From Acerihabitans sp047324305 (lineage in GTDB: Bacteria; Pseudomonadota; Gammaproteobacteria; Enterobacterales; Enterobacteriaceae), in NCBI RefSeq assembly GCF_047324305.1, contig NZ_CP178740.1, positions 2,666,001-2,730,000 on the forward strand: DNA of 64,000 bases, in the 5' to 3' direction. The notes beneath the pieces were generated by a model. That model had not been told where the DNA came from, made no database searches, and saw only the letters and a program-made list of their open reading frames with translations. Below, one piece after another: positions 1 to 7,584 of this stretch (position 1 is its first letter; each line of letters starts with the position of its first letter). The position numbers were made by a program, and so were the translations under genes.

Positions 1-413
1 TAAAGGCGCTGCATCTGGTGGCGTTCACGCTGTGGATAGGCGGTATGCTGCTGCTGGCGGTGGCGATGACCGCCTGGAAACACACTCCCGCCGCCGAGCG
101 CGCGCCCGGCCTGCGGCTATTCAGCGCCGTGCAGCGTTTTAACCAAACCGTGACGCTGCCGGCCATGATCGTCACCTGGCTTTCCGGGCTGGCGCTGACC
201 CTGATGGGCAATTGGCCGCCGTCCCTGTCGCTTATCATCAAGGTCATCTTTGTGCTGGCGTTATCGGCGCTGCACGGTATGCAGTCGGGATCGCTGCGCC
301 GCAGCCTGGGCCGCGCCGAACTGACGGCCCCGGCCATCCTGCGCCACGCCGCCGCCTTTACCCTGGTGGCGCTTATCGCCTGCGTGCTGCTGATCGTGCT
401 GCAGCCGCTGTAG
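1..413 (+). CDS. CopD-like integral membrane protein, 5' end outside window
   Basis: The reading frame is open from the first bases of the window (KALHLVAFTLWIGG in frame from position 3), so the true start lies upstream and only the C-terminal part is present. About 136 codons are visible with roughly four hydrophobic segments. The pattern lHlvaxtlWiGGM at the start of a helix is typical of the CopD / HemJ-like four-helix family, whose members are associated with copper resistance or heme metabolism in the inner membrane. The family assignment is by recognition of this motif and topology; the substrate is unknown. It ends 31 bases before the convergent qorB gene. Confidence 0.6.
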   Translation, partial: KALHLVAFTLWIGGMLLLAVAMTAWKHTPAAERAPGLRLFSAVQRFNQTVTLPAMIVTWLSGLALTLMGNWPPSLSLIIKVIFVLALSALHGMQSGSLRRSLGRAELTAPAILRHAAAFTLVALIACVLLIVLQPL

Positions 414-444
414 CGCGGGCAACGCCGCGCATCGCGGCGGGCGA

Positions 445-1305
445 TTACCCGGCTTTCAGTACGGCGGCCACCGTATCCCTGATGGGCGTGGTGGCGCGGC
501 CTATCAGCCGGCTCAACTGCCGGCCATCGTCAAACAGCCCGCCCTGCGACGCGCCGGCATCAGAATCAGCCAGCAGCGCGGCAACCGGCCCGGGCAGTCC
601 CGCCTGGCTGAGCAGCGCCTGGTATTCCGATGGCGGCAGGTCGACATATTTCACCGCCACGCCGGACTGGCGGGTAATTTCCGCCGCCAGTTCGGACAGG
701 GTATAGGCGCTGTCCCCCGCCAGTTCATACACTTTACCGGCCTGGCCGTCCAGGGTTAATACCTTTGCCGCCGCAGCGGCAAAGTCGGCGCGCGCGGCCG
801 AGGCTATCCTGCCGTCGCCGGCGCTGCCCGCCAGGGCGTGGTGGGCCAGGGCGGCGGGGACGCCGGCGGCATGGTTTTCGTTGTACCAGCCGTTGCGCAG
901 CAGCACGACCGGCAGGCCGGAATCACGCAGCAGCGCTTCGGTTGCGCGGTGCTCTTCGCCAAGTCCCAGCGGGCTGGTATCGGCATGCAGCAAGCTGGTG
1001 TAAGCCAGTAATTCCACCCCGGCGCGTTTGGCGGCGTCGATCGCGGCGCCATGCTGGCGCGTGCGCTGGCCGAGTTCGCTTGAGGAGATCAGCAGCAGTT
1101 TCGTCGCGCCCTTAAACGCGCTGTCCAGCGTCTCGGGCCGGTCATAATCGGCCTGGCGCACGTTAACGCCGCGCGCCGCCAGATCCTGCGCTTTTTGCGG
1201 CGAGCGCACGGCGGCCACCAGATCCGCGGCCGGATGGGTTTTTAACAGTTCAGCTATCACTAAACGGCCCAGTTGGCCGGTCGCGCCTGTAATAACAATC
1301 ATCAT
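445..1305 (-). CDS. qorB: NAD(P)H:quinone oxidoreductase 2 (QorB/YtfG), atypical SDR
   Basis: The 286-residue protein has the same length as E. coli YtfG and the same opening, a glycine-rich dinucleotide-binding motif GATGQLG at residues 7-13. Later segments such as LLLISSSELGQR and the LLRNGWYNEN stretch match the NmrA/SDR-like family that reduces quinones with NADPH in the cytoplasm. Two start codons are adjacent (1305 and 1302); the AAAGGAG ribosome site is better spaced for 1302, so the first Met may not be used. The gene is divergent from an HxlR-type regulator (the ytfG-ytfH arrangement of E. coli) and a perfect 9-base inverted repeat lies between them. Confidence 0.88.
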   Translation of the reverse strand: MMIVITGATGQLGRLVIAELLKTHPAADLVAAVRSPQKAQDLAARGVNVRQADYDRPETLDSAFKGATKLLLISSSELGQRTRQHGAAIDAAKRAGVELLAYTSLLHADTSPLGLGEEHRATEALLRDSGLPVVLLRNGWYNENHAAGVPAALAHHALAGSAGDGRIASAARADFAAAAAKVLTLDGQAGKVYELAGDSAYTLSELAAEITRQSGVAVKYVDLPPSEYQALLSQAGLPGPVAALLADSDAGASQGGLFDDGRQLSRLIGRATTPIRDTVAAVLKAG

Positions 1306-1344
1306 TTTCTCCTTTGGGCTTCAGAAAGAGCATCATATCCCCTA

Positions 1345-1363
1345 TACTTACTTAAAGTAAGTA
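1345..1363. promoter_or_regulatory. Palindromic operator between qorB and its HxlR regulator
   Basis: TACTTACTT-A-AAGTAAGTA is a perfect inverted repeat with 9-base arms and a single-base spacer. A further half-like copy (AAGGTAAGTAT) abuts the regulator start at 1383. HxlR-family dimers bind short palindromes of this kind between divergent genes, so this is the likely operator for both genes. Binding is inferred, the palindrome is directly seen. Confidence 0.65.
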
Positions 1364-1382
1364 CTAACAAAAAGGTAAGTAT

Positions 1383-1847
1383 ATGAATTTTCAGGCGGCA
1401 CCCAAATCCACGCTGGCGCGGCAAATGCAGCGCGGCGAATTGCTTGACGTCAATTGCCCGTCGCGGGAGGTGTTGAAACACCTGACCAGCCGCTGGGGCG
1501 TACTGGTGCTGATCGCCTTGTCGCAAGGTACCCATCGTTTTAGCGAGCTGCGCCGTAAAGTGGGCGGCGTCAGTGAAAAAATGCTGGCGCAGACCCTCTC
1601 GTGCCTGGAGGAGGACGGCCTGGTCATCCGTCAATCCCTGCCGGTGATGCCGCCCCATGTGCAATATAGCCTTAGCGGGCTGGGACTGGAGGTCGGCGCT
1701 ATCGTGGAACACCTGGCCGACTGGATAGAAACCCATTTGCCGCAGATCATGCAGGCGCGGCAGGCAAAACCGGCGCGGCGGGAAGCGGATGCCCTGGCCG
1801 TGCCTGATGCCGCAATGGTCAGCCGTGCCGGTATCGCGCGGCGTTAA
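1383..1847 (+). CDS. HxlR-family transcriptional regulator (YtfH-like)
   Basis: A 154-residue winged-helix regulator. The core LLDVNCPSREVLKHLTSRWG, followed by the FSELRRKVGGVSEKMLAQTL recognition region and the LEEDGLV wing, is the HxlR signature; Cys in the DVNCPSR segment is the position that senses redox or electrophiles in several family members. It is divergent from qorB, as ytfH is from ytfG in E. coli, so it probably controls qorB and itself through the palindrome at 1345-1363. The C-terminal tail is about 25 residues longer than in short family members. Its stop overlaps the convergent xylR stop by 3 bases. Confidence 0.85.
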   Translation: MNFQAAPKSTLARQMQRGELLDVNCPSREVLKHLTSRWGVLVLIALSQGTHRFSELRRKVGGVSEKMLAQTLSCLEEDGLVIRQSLPVMPPHVQYSLSGLGLEVGAIVEHLADWIETHLPQIMQARQAKPARREADALAVPDAAMVSRAGIARR

Positions 1848-3022
1848 TAAGACATTTCGCCATATTTTTCACGATATTCCTTGGGCGTGATATCAAACCC
1901 TTTTTTAAATACCGAATAAAAATATTGCAAAGAAGGGTAGCCGCACATTTGCGAGACTTCATTGATGGTGAGCGACGTGGAGATCAATAAATTGCGCGCG
2001 CTCTCCAGCTTTTCCTCATGGATGACGTTATGAATTGTTTTACTGGTTTCGTCCTTAAACCGTTTTTCCAGGTTGGAGCGGGACATGCCCACCACGTCCA
2101 GCACCTGCTCGACCTTGATGCCCTTGCAGGCATGATAGCGGATATAATGCATCGCCTGTATCACCGCCGGATCGCGCAGCGAGCGGAAGTCCGTCGAGCG
2201 GCGCTCCATGACTTTCAGCGGCGGCACCAGAATCCGCTGCAGCGGCAGCCGTGATTTATTCAGCAACTGGTGCAGCAGCTTGGCGGCCTGGTAGCCCATC
2301 TGGCGGGTGCCCTGGGCGACGGACGATAAGGCTACCCGGGAAAGGCACCGCGCCAGCTCTTCATTATCGATGCCGATAATGCACAGTTTTTCCGGCACGG
2401 CGATATTCAGGTGTTCACATACCTGCAGCAGATGGCGGGCGCGGGCATCGGTTACCGCGATGATGCCGGTTTGCGGCGGCAGCGACTGCAGCCAGTCGGC
2501 CAGCCGGTTTTGGGCATGCTGCCAGTTATCCACCGCGGTTTCCACGCCCTGGTAGACTATCGGCTGGTAATACTCATCCGCCGTCAGTTTGCGAAACGCC
2601 TGCTCGCGTTCGTGTGACCAGCGCTTGCCGCTGCTGGCCGGCAGGCCGTAAAAAGCAAACCGGTTCAGGCCTTTTTCCTTCAGGTGCAAAAAAGCGCTGG
2701 CCACCAGCGCATGGTTATCGGTGGCGATATAGTGCACCGGCGGATATTCCTCGGCATGCTGGTAAGAGCCGCCGACGCCGACAATCGGCACCTTGGCCTC
2801 GCTGAGCAGCAGTTCAATTTCCTTATCATCGTAATCGGCAATCACGCCGTCGCCCAGCCACTCTTCAATACGGTTGATACGGCAGCGGAAATCATCTTCG
2901 ATAAAAATATCCCAATCGCACTGCGACGCCTGCAAATACTCGCCCACCCCCTCGATAACCTGGCGGTCGTACACTTTATTGGCATTAAATAATAGAGTTA
3001 TACGATAACGTTTTTCAAACAT
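1844..3022 (-). CDS. xylR: Xylose operon transcriptional activator XylR
   Basis: From the ATG at 3022 the protein is 392 residues, the length of E. coli XylR, and starts MFEKRYRITLLFNANK, nearly identical to it. The first about 280 residues form the LacI/PBP-like D-xylose sensing domain; the last about 100 carry two AraC-type helix-turn-helix motifs (KGIKVEQVLDVVGMSRSNLE and LTINEVSQMCGYPSLQYFYS). An in-frame GTG 15 bases upstream (3037) gives an extension absent from the family, and I rejected it. With xylose bound XylR activates xylAB and xylFGH. Unlike E. coli, where xylR follows xylFGH, here it follows xylB after about 114 bases, in the same direction, so it may be partly cotranscribed. 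A TATAAT hexamer reads leftward at 3120-3115. Confidence 0.95.
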   Translation of the reverse strand: MFEKRYRITLLFNANKVYDRQVIEGVGEYLQASQCDWDIFIEDDFRCRINRIEEWLGDGVIADYDDKEIELLLSEAKVPIVGVGGSYQHAEEYPPVHYIATDNHALVASAFLHLKEKGLNRFAFYGLPASSGKRWSHEREQAFRKLTADEYYQPIVYQGVETAVDNWQHAQNRLADWLQSLPPQTGIIAVTDARARHLLQVCEHLNIAVPEKLCIIGIDNEELARCLSRVALSSVAQGTRQMGYQAAKLLHQLLNKSRLPLQRILVPPLKVMERRSTDFRSLRDPAVIQAMHYIRYHACKGIKVEQVLDVVGMSRSNLEKRFKDETSKTIHNVIHEEKLESARNLLISTSLTINEVSQMCGYPSLQYFYSVFKKGFDITPKEYREKYGEMSY

Positions 3023-3136
3023 ACGGTGGGTTCTCACGAAAATCTGCCGAAGGCCAGCATATACCTTTGAACAATCAGAAAGAATTGACCGGATGTGCGC
3101 CAGCTAGCAAATTCATTATAAAGTGCGGGCGAGGCT

Positions 3137-4591
3137 CTACTCGCCCAAATGCGCCACCTGCTGGTAGAACCGGCGGAATACTTTCCGTTGCTCCGCATAA
3201 GCCTCGTGCCGCTCCTTATCCGGCGTATAGCGGGCCTCCAGCGGCAGCGCGGGCAGCATGTCCGCCCAGGACGTCCCGGGGTGGCAGCTAAGCTGCGCCA
3301 GACGCGCCGCGCCCAGCGCCGGACCGACGTCGCCGCCGGTGCGGTAGTCCAGCGCCTCGCCGCTGACATCGGCCAGCAGCTGCCGCCAGTATTCGCTGCG
3401 CGCCCCGCCGCCAATCAGCGTGATGCTGTCCGGCCGCAGGCCGGTGCCGTGCAGGGCGTCCATACCGTCCGCCAGGCCGAAGCTGACGCCTTCCACCACC
3501 GCGCGCGCCAGGTCGGCCGGGCCGTGTTCATGGGTCAGCCCCCAAAACGCGCCGGTGGCGTTGGGATTATTGTGCGGCGTGCGTTCGCCGGAAAGATAGG
3601 GTAAAAACCACACCGGCGCCGCACCGGGGCGGGACTGCGCGGCGGCTTCCAGCAGTGCCGGCACGCTGCCGATGCCGGTCAGGCGGGCAGCCCAGTCCAG
3701 GCAGGATGCGGCGCTGAGCATGACCGACATCAGATGCCAGGTACCCGGCAGCGCATGGCAAAAACTGTGCACCGCCTGCTCGGGATTGCTGAGAAACCCA
3801 TCGCTGACGGCAAAATAAACGCCGGAGGTGCCAAGCGACAGCATGGCCTGTCCCCGGCGATACAGGCCGACGCCGATGGCCCCGGCCGCGTTGTCGCCGC
3901 CGCCGGCCACCACCGGCACCGCGGCCATGCCCCAGCTTGCCGCCACCTGCGGCAACAGGGTGCCGGTCGCCTGGTTGCCCTCGAACAACCGCGGCATCTG
4001 CGCCCGGGACAGCCCACAGGCGCCCAGCAGCGCATCGCTCCAGTCGCGGCGCCCGACATCCAGCCACATCGTCCCCGCCGCATCGGACATATCGGTGGCG
4101 AAATCCCCGGTTAGACGCAGCCTGAGGTAGTCTTTCGGCAGCAGGACCTTATCCACTTGCGCAAAGATCTGCGGTTCCTGTTCGCGCACCCAGCGCAGCT
4201 TGGGGGCGGTAAAACCGGGCATCATCAGGTTGCCGGTGATATCCCGGGAACGGGGCACGTCGTCTTCCAGCGAGCGGCACTGGGCAAAGCTGCGCCCGTC
4301 GTTCCACAAAATGGCCGGGCGCAATACCCGCTGCTGCTTATCGAGCAACGTCGCGCCGTGCATTTGGCCGGTCAGTCCGAGGGCGCGCACCCCGCTCAGA
4401 TCATGCCGGGCGGCCAGGGCGCGCATGGCGCTGTCGGCCGCCCGCCACCACTGCTCCGGGTCCTGCTCGGACCACAGTGGCCGGGGCCGGGAAACGGTCA
4501 GGGGTTCCGTATGGCTGCCCAGAATATGCTGCGCCTCGTCCAGCAGAATGGCTTTCACGCCGGAGGTGCCCAAATCTATGCCGATATACAT
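3137..4591 (-). CDS. xylB: Xylulokinase
   Basis: The 484-residue FGGY-family kinase phosphorylates D-xylulose at O5 using ATP, the second step of xylose catabolism feeding the pentose phosphate pathway. It has the same length as E. coli XylB. The N-terminal ATPase fold begins IGIDLGTSGVKAILLD; QMHGATLLD and the GGGDNAAGAIGVG segment (catalytic Asp) and GGGARSEYWRQLLADV near the C-terminus are the FGGY signatures. The gene follows xylA in the same direction after 110 bases that contain a very stable GC hairpin (4614-4647), so the two may be expressed at different levels from one transcript. Confidence 0.96.
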   Translation of the reverse strand: MYIGIDLGTSGVKAILLDEAQHILGSHTEPLTVSRPRPLWSEQDPEQWWRAADSAMRALAARHDLSGVRALGLTGQMHGATLLDKQQRVLRPAILWNDGRSFAQCRSLEDDVPRSRDITGNLMMPGFTAPKLRWVREQEPQIFAQVDKVLLPKDYLRLRLTGDFATDMSDAAGTMWLDVGRRDWSDALLGACGLSRAQMPRLFEGNQATGTLLPQVAASWGMAAVPVVAGGGDNAAGAIGVGLYRRGQAMLSLGTSGVYFAVSDGFLSNPEQAVHSFCHALPGTWHLMSVMLSAASCLDWAARLTGIGSVPALLEAAAQSRPGAAPVWFLPYLSGERTPHNNPNATGAFWGLTHEHGPADLARAVVEGVSFGLADGMDALHGTGLRPDSITLIGGGARSEYWRQLLADVSGEALDYRTGGDVGPALGAARLAQLSCHPGTSWADMLPALPLEARYTPDKERHEAYAEQRKVFRRFYQQVAHLGE

Positions 4592-4613
4592 ACGCTATCC
4601 TTCTGAATTGTCA

Positions 4614-4647
4614 CCGCGCCGCCCCCGCGTTGGCGGGGGCGGCGCGG
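4614..4647 (-). repeat. Intercistronic GC-rich hairpin between xylA and xylB
   Basis: CCGCGCCGCCCCCGC (4614-4628) and GCGGGGGCGGCGCGG (4633-4647) are perfect 15-base inverted repeats around a 4-base loop. There is no T-tract on the leftward strand after it, so it does not look like a classical intrinsic terminator; it may stabilise the 3' end of xylA mRNA or attenuate xylB. Confidence 0.7.
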
Positions 4648-4701
4648 GTTGACTATAGCGGCCGTCCGCCAGCGCGGACGCCGGGATCGCCGCCGGAGAC
4701 G

Positions 4702-6021
4702 TTAGCTGAACAAGACCTGGTTGACGATATTTTCCAGCAGTTCCTGCTGTCCGCTGCGATGCTCCGGCGCCAGGGCGTGCTTGCCGGCGTACTGGGCCAG
4801 CTCGGCAAGGGAAAGGTTGCCCTGCAGTATCCGCTGCCCCAAATCGCCGTTCCAGCCCGCGTAGCGCGCCTTCACCATCTGCTCCAGGCGACCGTCTTCG
4901 ATGAGCTTCGCCGCCACTTTCAGCGCCAGCGCCATGGTATCCATGCCGCCGATATGGCCGTGGAACAGATCGTATTTATCGGTGCTTTGCCGGCGTACCT
5001 TGGCATCGAAATTCAGTCCGCCGGTCGTGAAGCCGCCGGCCTTGAGGATTTCATACATCACCAGCGCATTTTCCTCCACGCTGTTGGGGAACTGGTCGGT
5101 ATCCCAACCGGACTGCGGATCGCCGCGATTGGCATCTACCGAACCAAAGATCCCGAGTGCTATGGCGGTGGCGATTTCATGATGGAACGTATGCCCGGCG
5201 AGCGTGGCGTGGTTGGCCTCGACGTTAACCCGGATCTCTTTTTCCAGGCCGAACTGTTTTAAAAAGCCGTACACCGTGGCGACGTCATAGTCGTACTGGT
5301 GTTTGGTCGGCTCCTGGGGTTTGGGTTCGATAAGCAGCGCGCCCTGGAAACCGGTTTTGTGTTTATGTTCCACCACCATTTGCATAAAGCGGCCGATCTG
5401 CTCGCGTTCCTGGCGTAAATCGGTGTTCAGCAGCGTTTCATAGCCTTCGCGTCCGCCCCACAGCACGTAATTTTCCCCGCCGAGTTTGCGGGTGGCGTCC
5501 ATGGCGCTGTTGACCTGGGTGGCGGCCCAGGCGAAGATTTCTGGATCCGGACTGGTGGCCGCGCCGGCGCCGTAACGCGGATGGCTAAAGCAATTCGCCG
5601 TGCCCCACAGCAGCTTGATGCCGGTCTGCTGCTGCTTTTGCGCCAGCACGTCGGTCAATATGGCGAAGTTATTCAGATAGTCTTTGATGGTGGGACTGTC
5701 CGGCAGGATATCAATATCATGGAAGCAGTAATAAGGCGCGCCCAGTTTGCTGAAAAATTCAAAGGCCACATCGGTTTTCAGCCGCGCCTGGGCCAGCGCG
5801 TCTCCCGCGTGCTGCCAGGGACGGTCGAAAGAACCCACGCCGAACATATCGGTGCCGCCCCAGCAGAAGGTATGCCAGTAACAGACGGCAAAACGCAAAT
5901 GGTCCTCCATGCGTTTACCCAAAATCTTTTCGTCGGCGTTATAGTGATGAAACGCCAGCGGATTGGTGCTTTGCGTACCTTCAAAACGGATTTTTTCAAC
6001 TTGATCAAAGAATTGAGACAT
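4702..6021 (-). CDS. xylA: D-xylose isomerase
   Basis: The 439-residue cytoplasmic TIM-barrel enzyme converts D-xylose to D-xylulose using two divalent metals; E. coli XylA is 440 residues. Active-site segments are visible: YYCFHDIDILPD with the catalytic His and Asp, IEPKPQEPTKHQYDYD with the metal-binding Glu and Lys, NVEANHATLAGHTFHHE, and the DANRGDPQSGWDTD metal-site loop. The start is supported by an AAGGAG ribosome site (6027-6032). It is the first gene of the leftward xylAB(R) transcript, reading out of the control region shared with xylF. Confidence 0.97.
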   Translation of the reverse strand: MSQFFDQVEKIRFEGTQSTNPLAFHHYNADEKILGKRMEDHLRFAVCYWHTFCWGGTDMFGVGSFDRPWQHAGDALAQARLKTDVAFEFFSKLGAPYYCFHDIDILPDSPTIKDYLNNFAILTDVLAQKQQQTGIKLLWGTANCFSHPRYGAGAATSPDPEIFAWAATQVNSAMDATRKLGGENYVLWGGREGYETLLNTDLRQEREQIGRFMQMVVEHKHKTGFQGALLIEPKPQEPTKHQYDYDVATVYGFLKQFGLEKEIRVNVEANHATLAGHTFHHEIATAIALGIFGSVDANRGDPQSGWDTDQFPNSVEENALVMYEILKAGGFTTGGLNFDAKVRRQSTDKYDLFHGHIGGMDTMALALKVAAKLIEDGRLEQMVKARYAGWNGDLGQRILQGNLSLAELAQYAGKHALAPEHRSGQQELLENIVNQVLFS

Positions 6022-6504
6022 AATGACTCCTTGGAAACACCAGGTCCGTTCTGAAGCGGACGGGATTTATCAGGCCGGCGGGTAAATATGACGGCACAAT
6101 AAGCAAATCTGTGCTTGATTCTGGTAATAACGCCCGGCGCGATCAATTACGTTATTTCACATCGCCATTCATGAAATTATTAATTGTGCGCGGGATCACA
6201 AGGAATAGGGGATAAAAGCGCTTTTTGGCGGGGAAAATACGGAAGTTAATGTTTGGCCGGCCTTAACCTCACCGGCAAAATAAGGCGCAGCTCACAGAAT
6301 ACGCATTTGAGTAAAATATCATAATGCCGTTGTGAAAATTTGCAATTGCCGCTGCTGATTTCCGACCCTAATACTACATGGGTTAACTCTGTCGCCTCTT
6401 GGGCGCCCCTACGCAACATTATTTGTAAAGGTTTGATTCTTATCCGTTGCTCGGCAAGTTCCATTGCTGAATATGTTCTTATAAAAGTAACATAAGGAAT
6501 TAAA
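6022..6504. promoter_or_regulatory. xylA-xylF divergent control region
   Basis: This 483-base stretch has no gene. It separates the divergent xylA and xylF transcripts and holds a good CRP site at 6185-6200 preceded by an AT-rich element (ATGAAATTATTAATTG, 6170-6185) that is the likely XylR-binding area by analogy with E. coli, where XylR sites flank one central CRP site. The part facing xylF is long (about 300 bases from the CRP site), suggesting an extended 5' leader. Exact XylR sites cannot be fixed from sequence alone. Confidence 0.7.
6185..6200. promoter_or_regulatory. CRP-binding site
   Basis: TGTGC-GCGGGA-TCACA matches the CRP consensus TGTGA-N6-TCACA in nine of ten defined positions. 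Its location in the xylA-xylF divergent region agrees with the catabolite control of xylose genes known in E. coli. Confidence 0.75.
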
Positions 6505-7500
6505 ATGAAACTGAAAACTCTCCTGCTTTCCGCCTGCGCGGCGCTGGTATTGCTAAGCCAGCCGGGCATGGCCAAACAAATCAAGATCGGCATGGCGGTG
6601 GACGACCTGCGTCTGGAACGCTGGCAAAAAGACCGCGATATTTTCGTCGCCAAGGCCAAATCACTGGGTGCCGATGTTTTTGTTCAATCCTCCAACGGCA
6701 ATGAAGAAACGCAAATGTCACAAATAGAGAATATGATCAATCGCGGCGTCGACGTGTTGGTGATTATTCCTTACAACGGACAAGTGTTAAGCAATGTTAT
6801 TGCCGAAGCGAAACGGGAGGGCATAAAAGTCCTCGCTTATGATCGAATGATAAATAATGCTGATGTGGATTTTTATATTTCCTTTGATAACGAAAAAGTC
6901 GGGCAACTGCAGGCGCAAAGCCTGGTTAAGCGGGTGCCGCAAGGTAATTATTTCCTGATGGGTGGCTCGCCGGTGGATAATAACGCCAAAATGTTCCGCG
7001 CCGGCCAGATGACGGTGCTTAAACCCTTGATTGACAGCGGTAAGATAAAAATCGTCGGCGACCAATGGGCCGACGGCTGGTTACCTGAAAACGCCCTGAA
7101 AATCATGGAGAATGCCCTGACCGCCAATAACAATAAAATTGACGCGGTAGTGGCCTCCAACGATGCCACCGCCGGCGGCGCCATCCAGGCGCTGGCCGCC
7201 CAGGGGCTGGCCGGCAAAGTGGCCATTTCGGGCCAGGATGCGGATCTGGCCGGTATTCAGCGGATTAACCAGGGCACCCAGACCATGACGGTGTATAAAC
7301 CGATCAAGCAGCTGGCCTCCACTGCCGCCGAGATAGCGGTTCAATTGGGCAATGGTGAAAAACCCAAGTCCAACGCCTCCCTTAACAATGGCCTCAAGGA
7401 CGTCCCCTCCTATTTGCTGACGCCGATCTCGGTGGATAAAAGCAACATAGAGAGCACGGTCATCGCCGATGGTTTCCACAAGAAATCCGATCTGAACTAA
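6505..7500 (+). CDS. xylF: D-xylose-binding periplasmic protein
   Basis: The 331-residue protein is the same size as E. coli XylF (330) and opens with a Sec signal peptide ending at GMA before KQIKIGMAVDDLRLERW. It is a type I periplasmic binding protein (ribose/xylose subfamily) that delivers D-xylose to XylGH; segments NRGVDVLVIIPYNGQVL, YDRMINNADVDFYISFDN and VASNDATAGGAIQAL line the sugar site. An AAGGA ribosome site lies at 6494-6498. It is the first gene of xylFGH, with 84 bases before the xylG start used here. Confidence 0.96.
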   Translation: MKLKTLLLSACAALVLLSQPGMAKQIKIGMAVDDLRLERWQKDRDIFVAKAKSLGADVFVQSSNGNEETQMSQIENMINRGVDVLVIIPYNGQVLSNVIAEAKREGIKVLAYDRMINNADVDFYISFDNEKVGQLQAQSLVKRVPQGNYFLMGGSPVDNNAKMFRAGQMTVLKPLIDSGKIKIVGDQWADGWLPENALKIMENALTANNNKIDAVVASNDATAGGAIQALAAQGLAGKVAISGQDADLAGIQRINQGTQTMTVYKPIKQLASTAAEIAVQLGNGEKPKSNASLNNGLKDVPSYLLTPISVDKSNIESTVIADGFHKKSDLN

Positions 7501-7584
7501 TCCGCCTGAACGCCGGCTGTCGTCTGTGACGTTAACTGAACCGGGCCGCGCTAAACAGCGGCCCGGTTGCGGAGGTTGATTATC

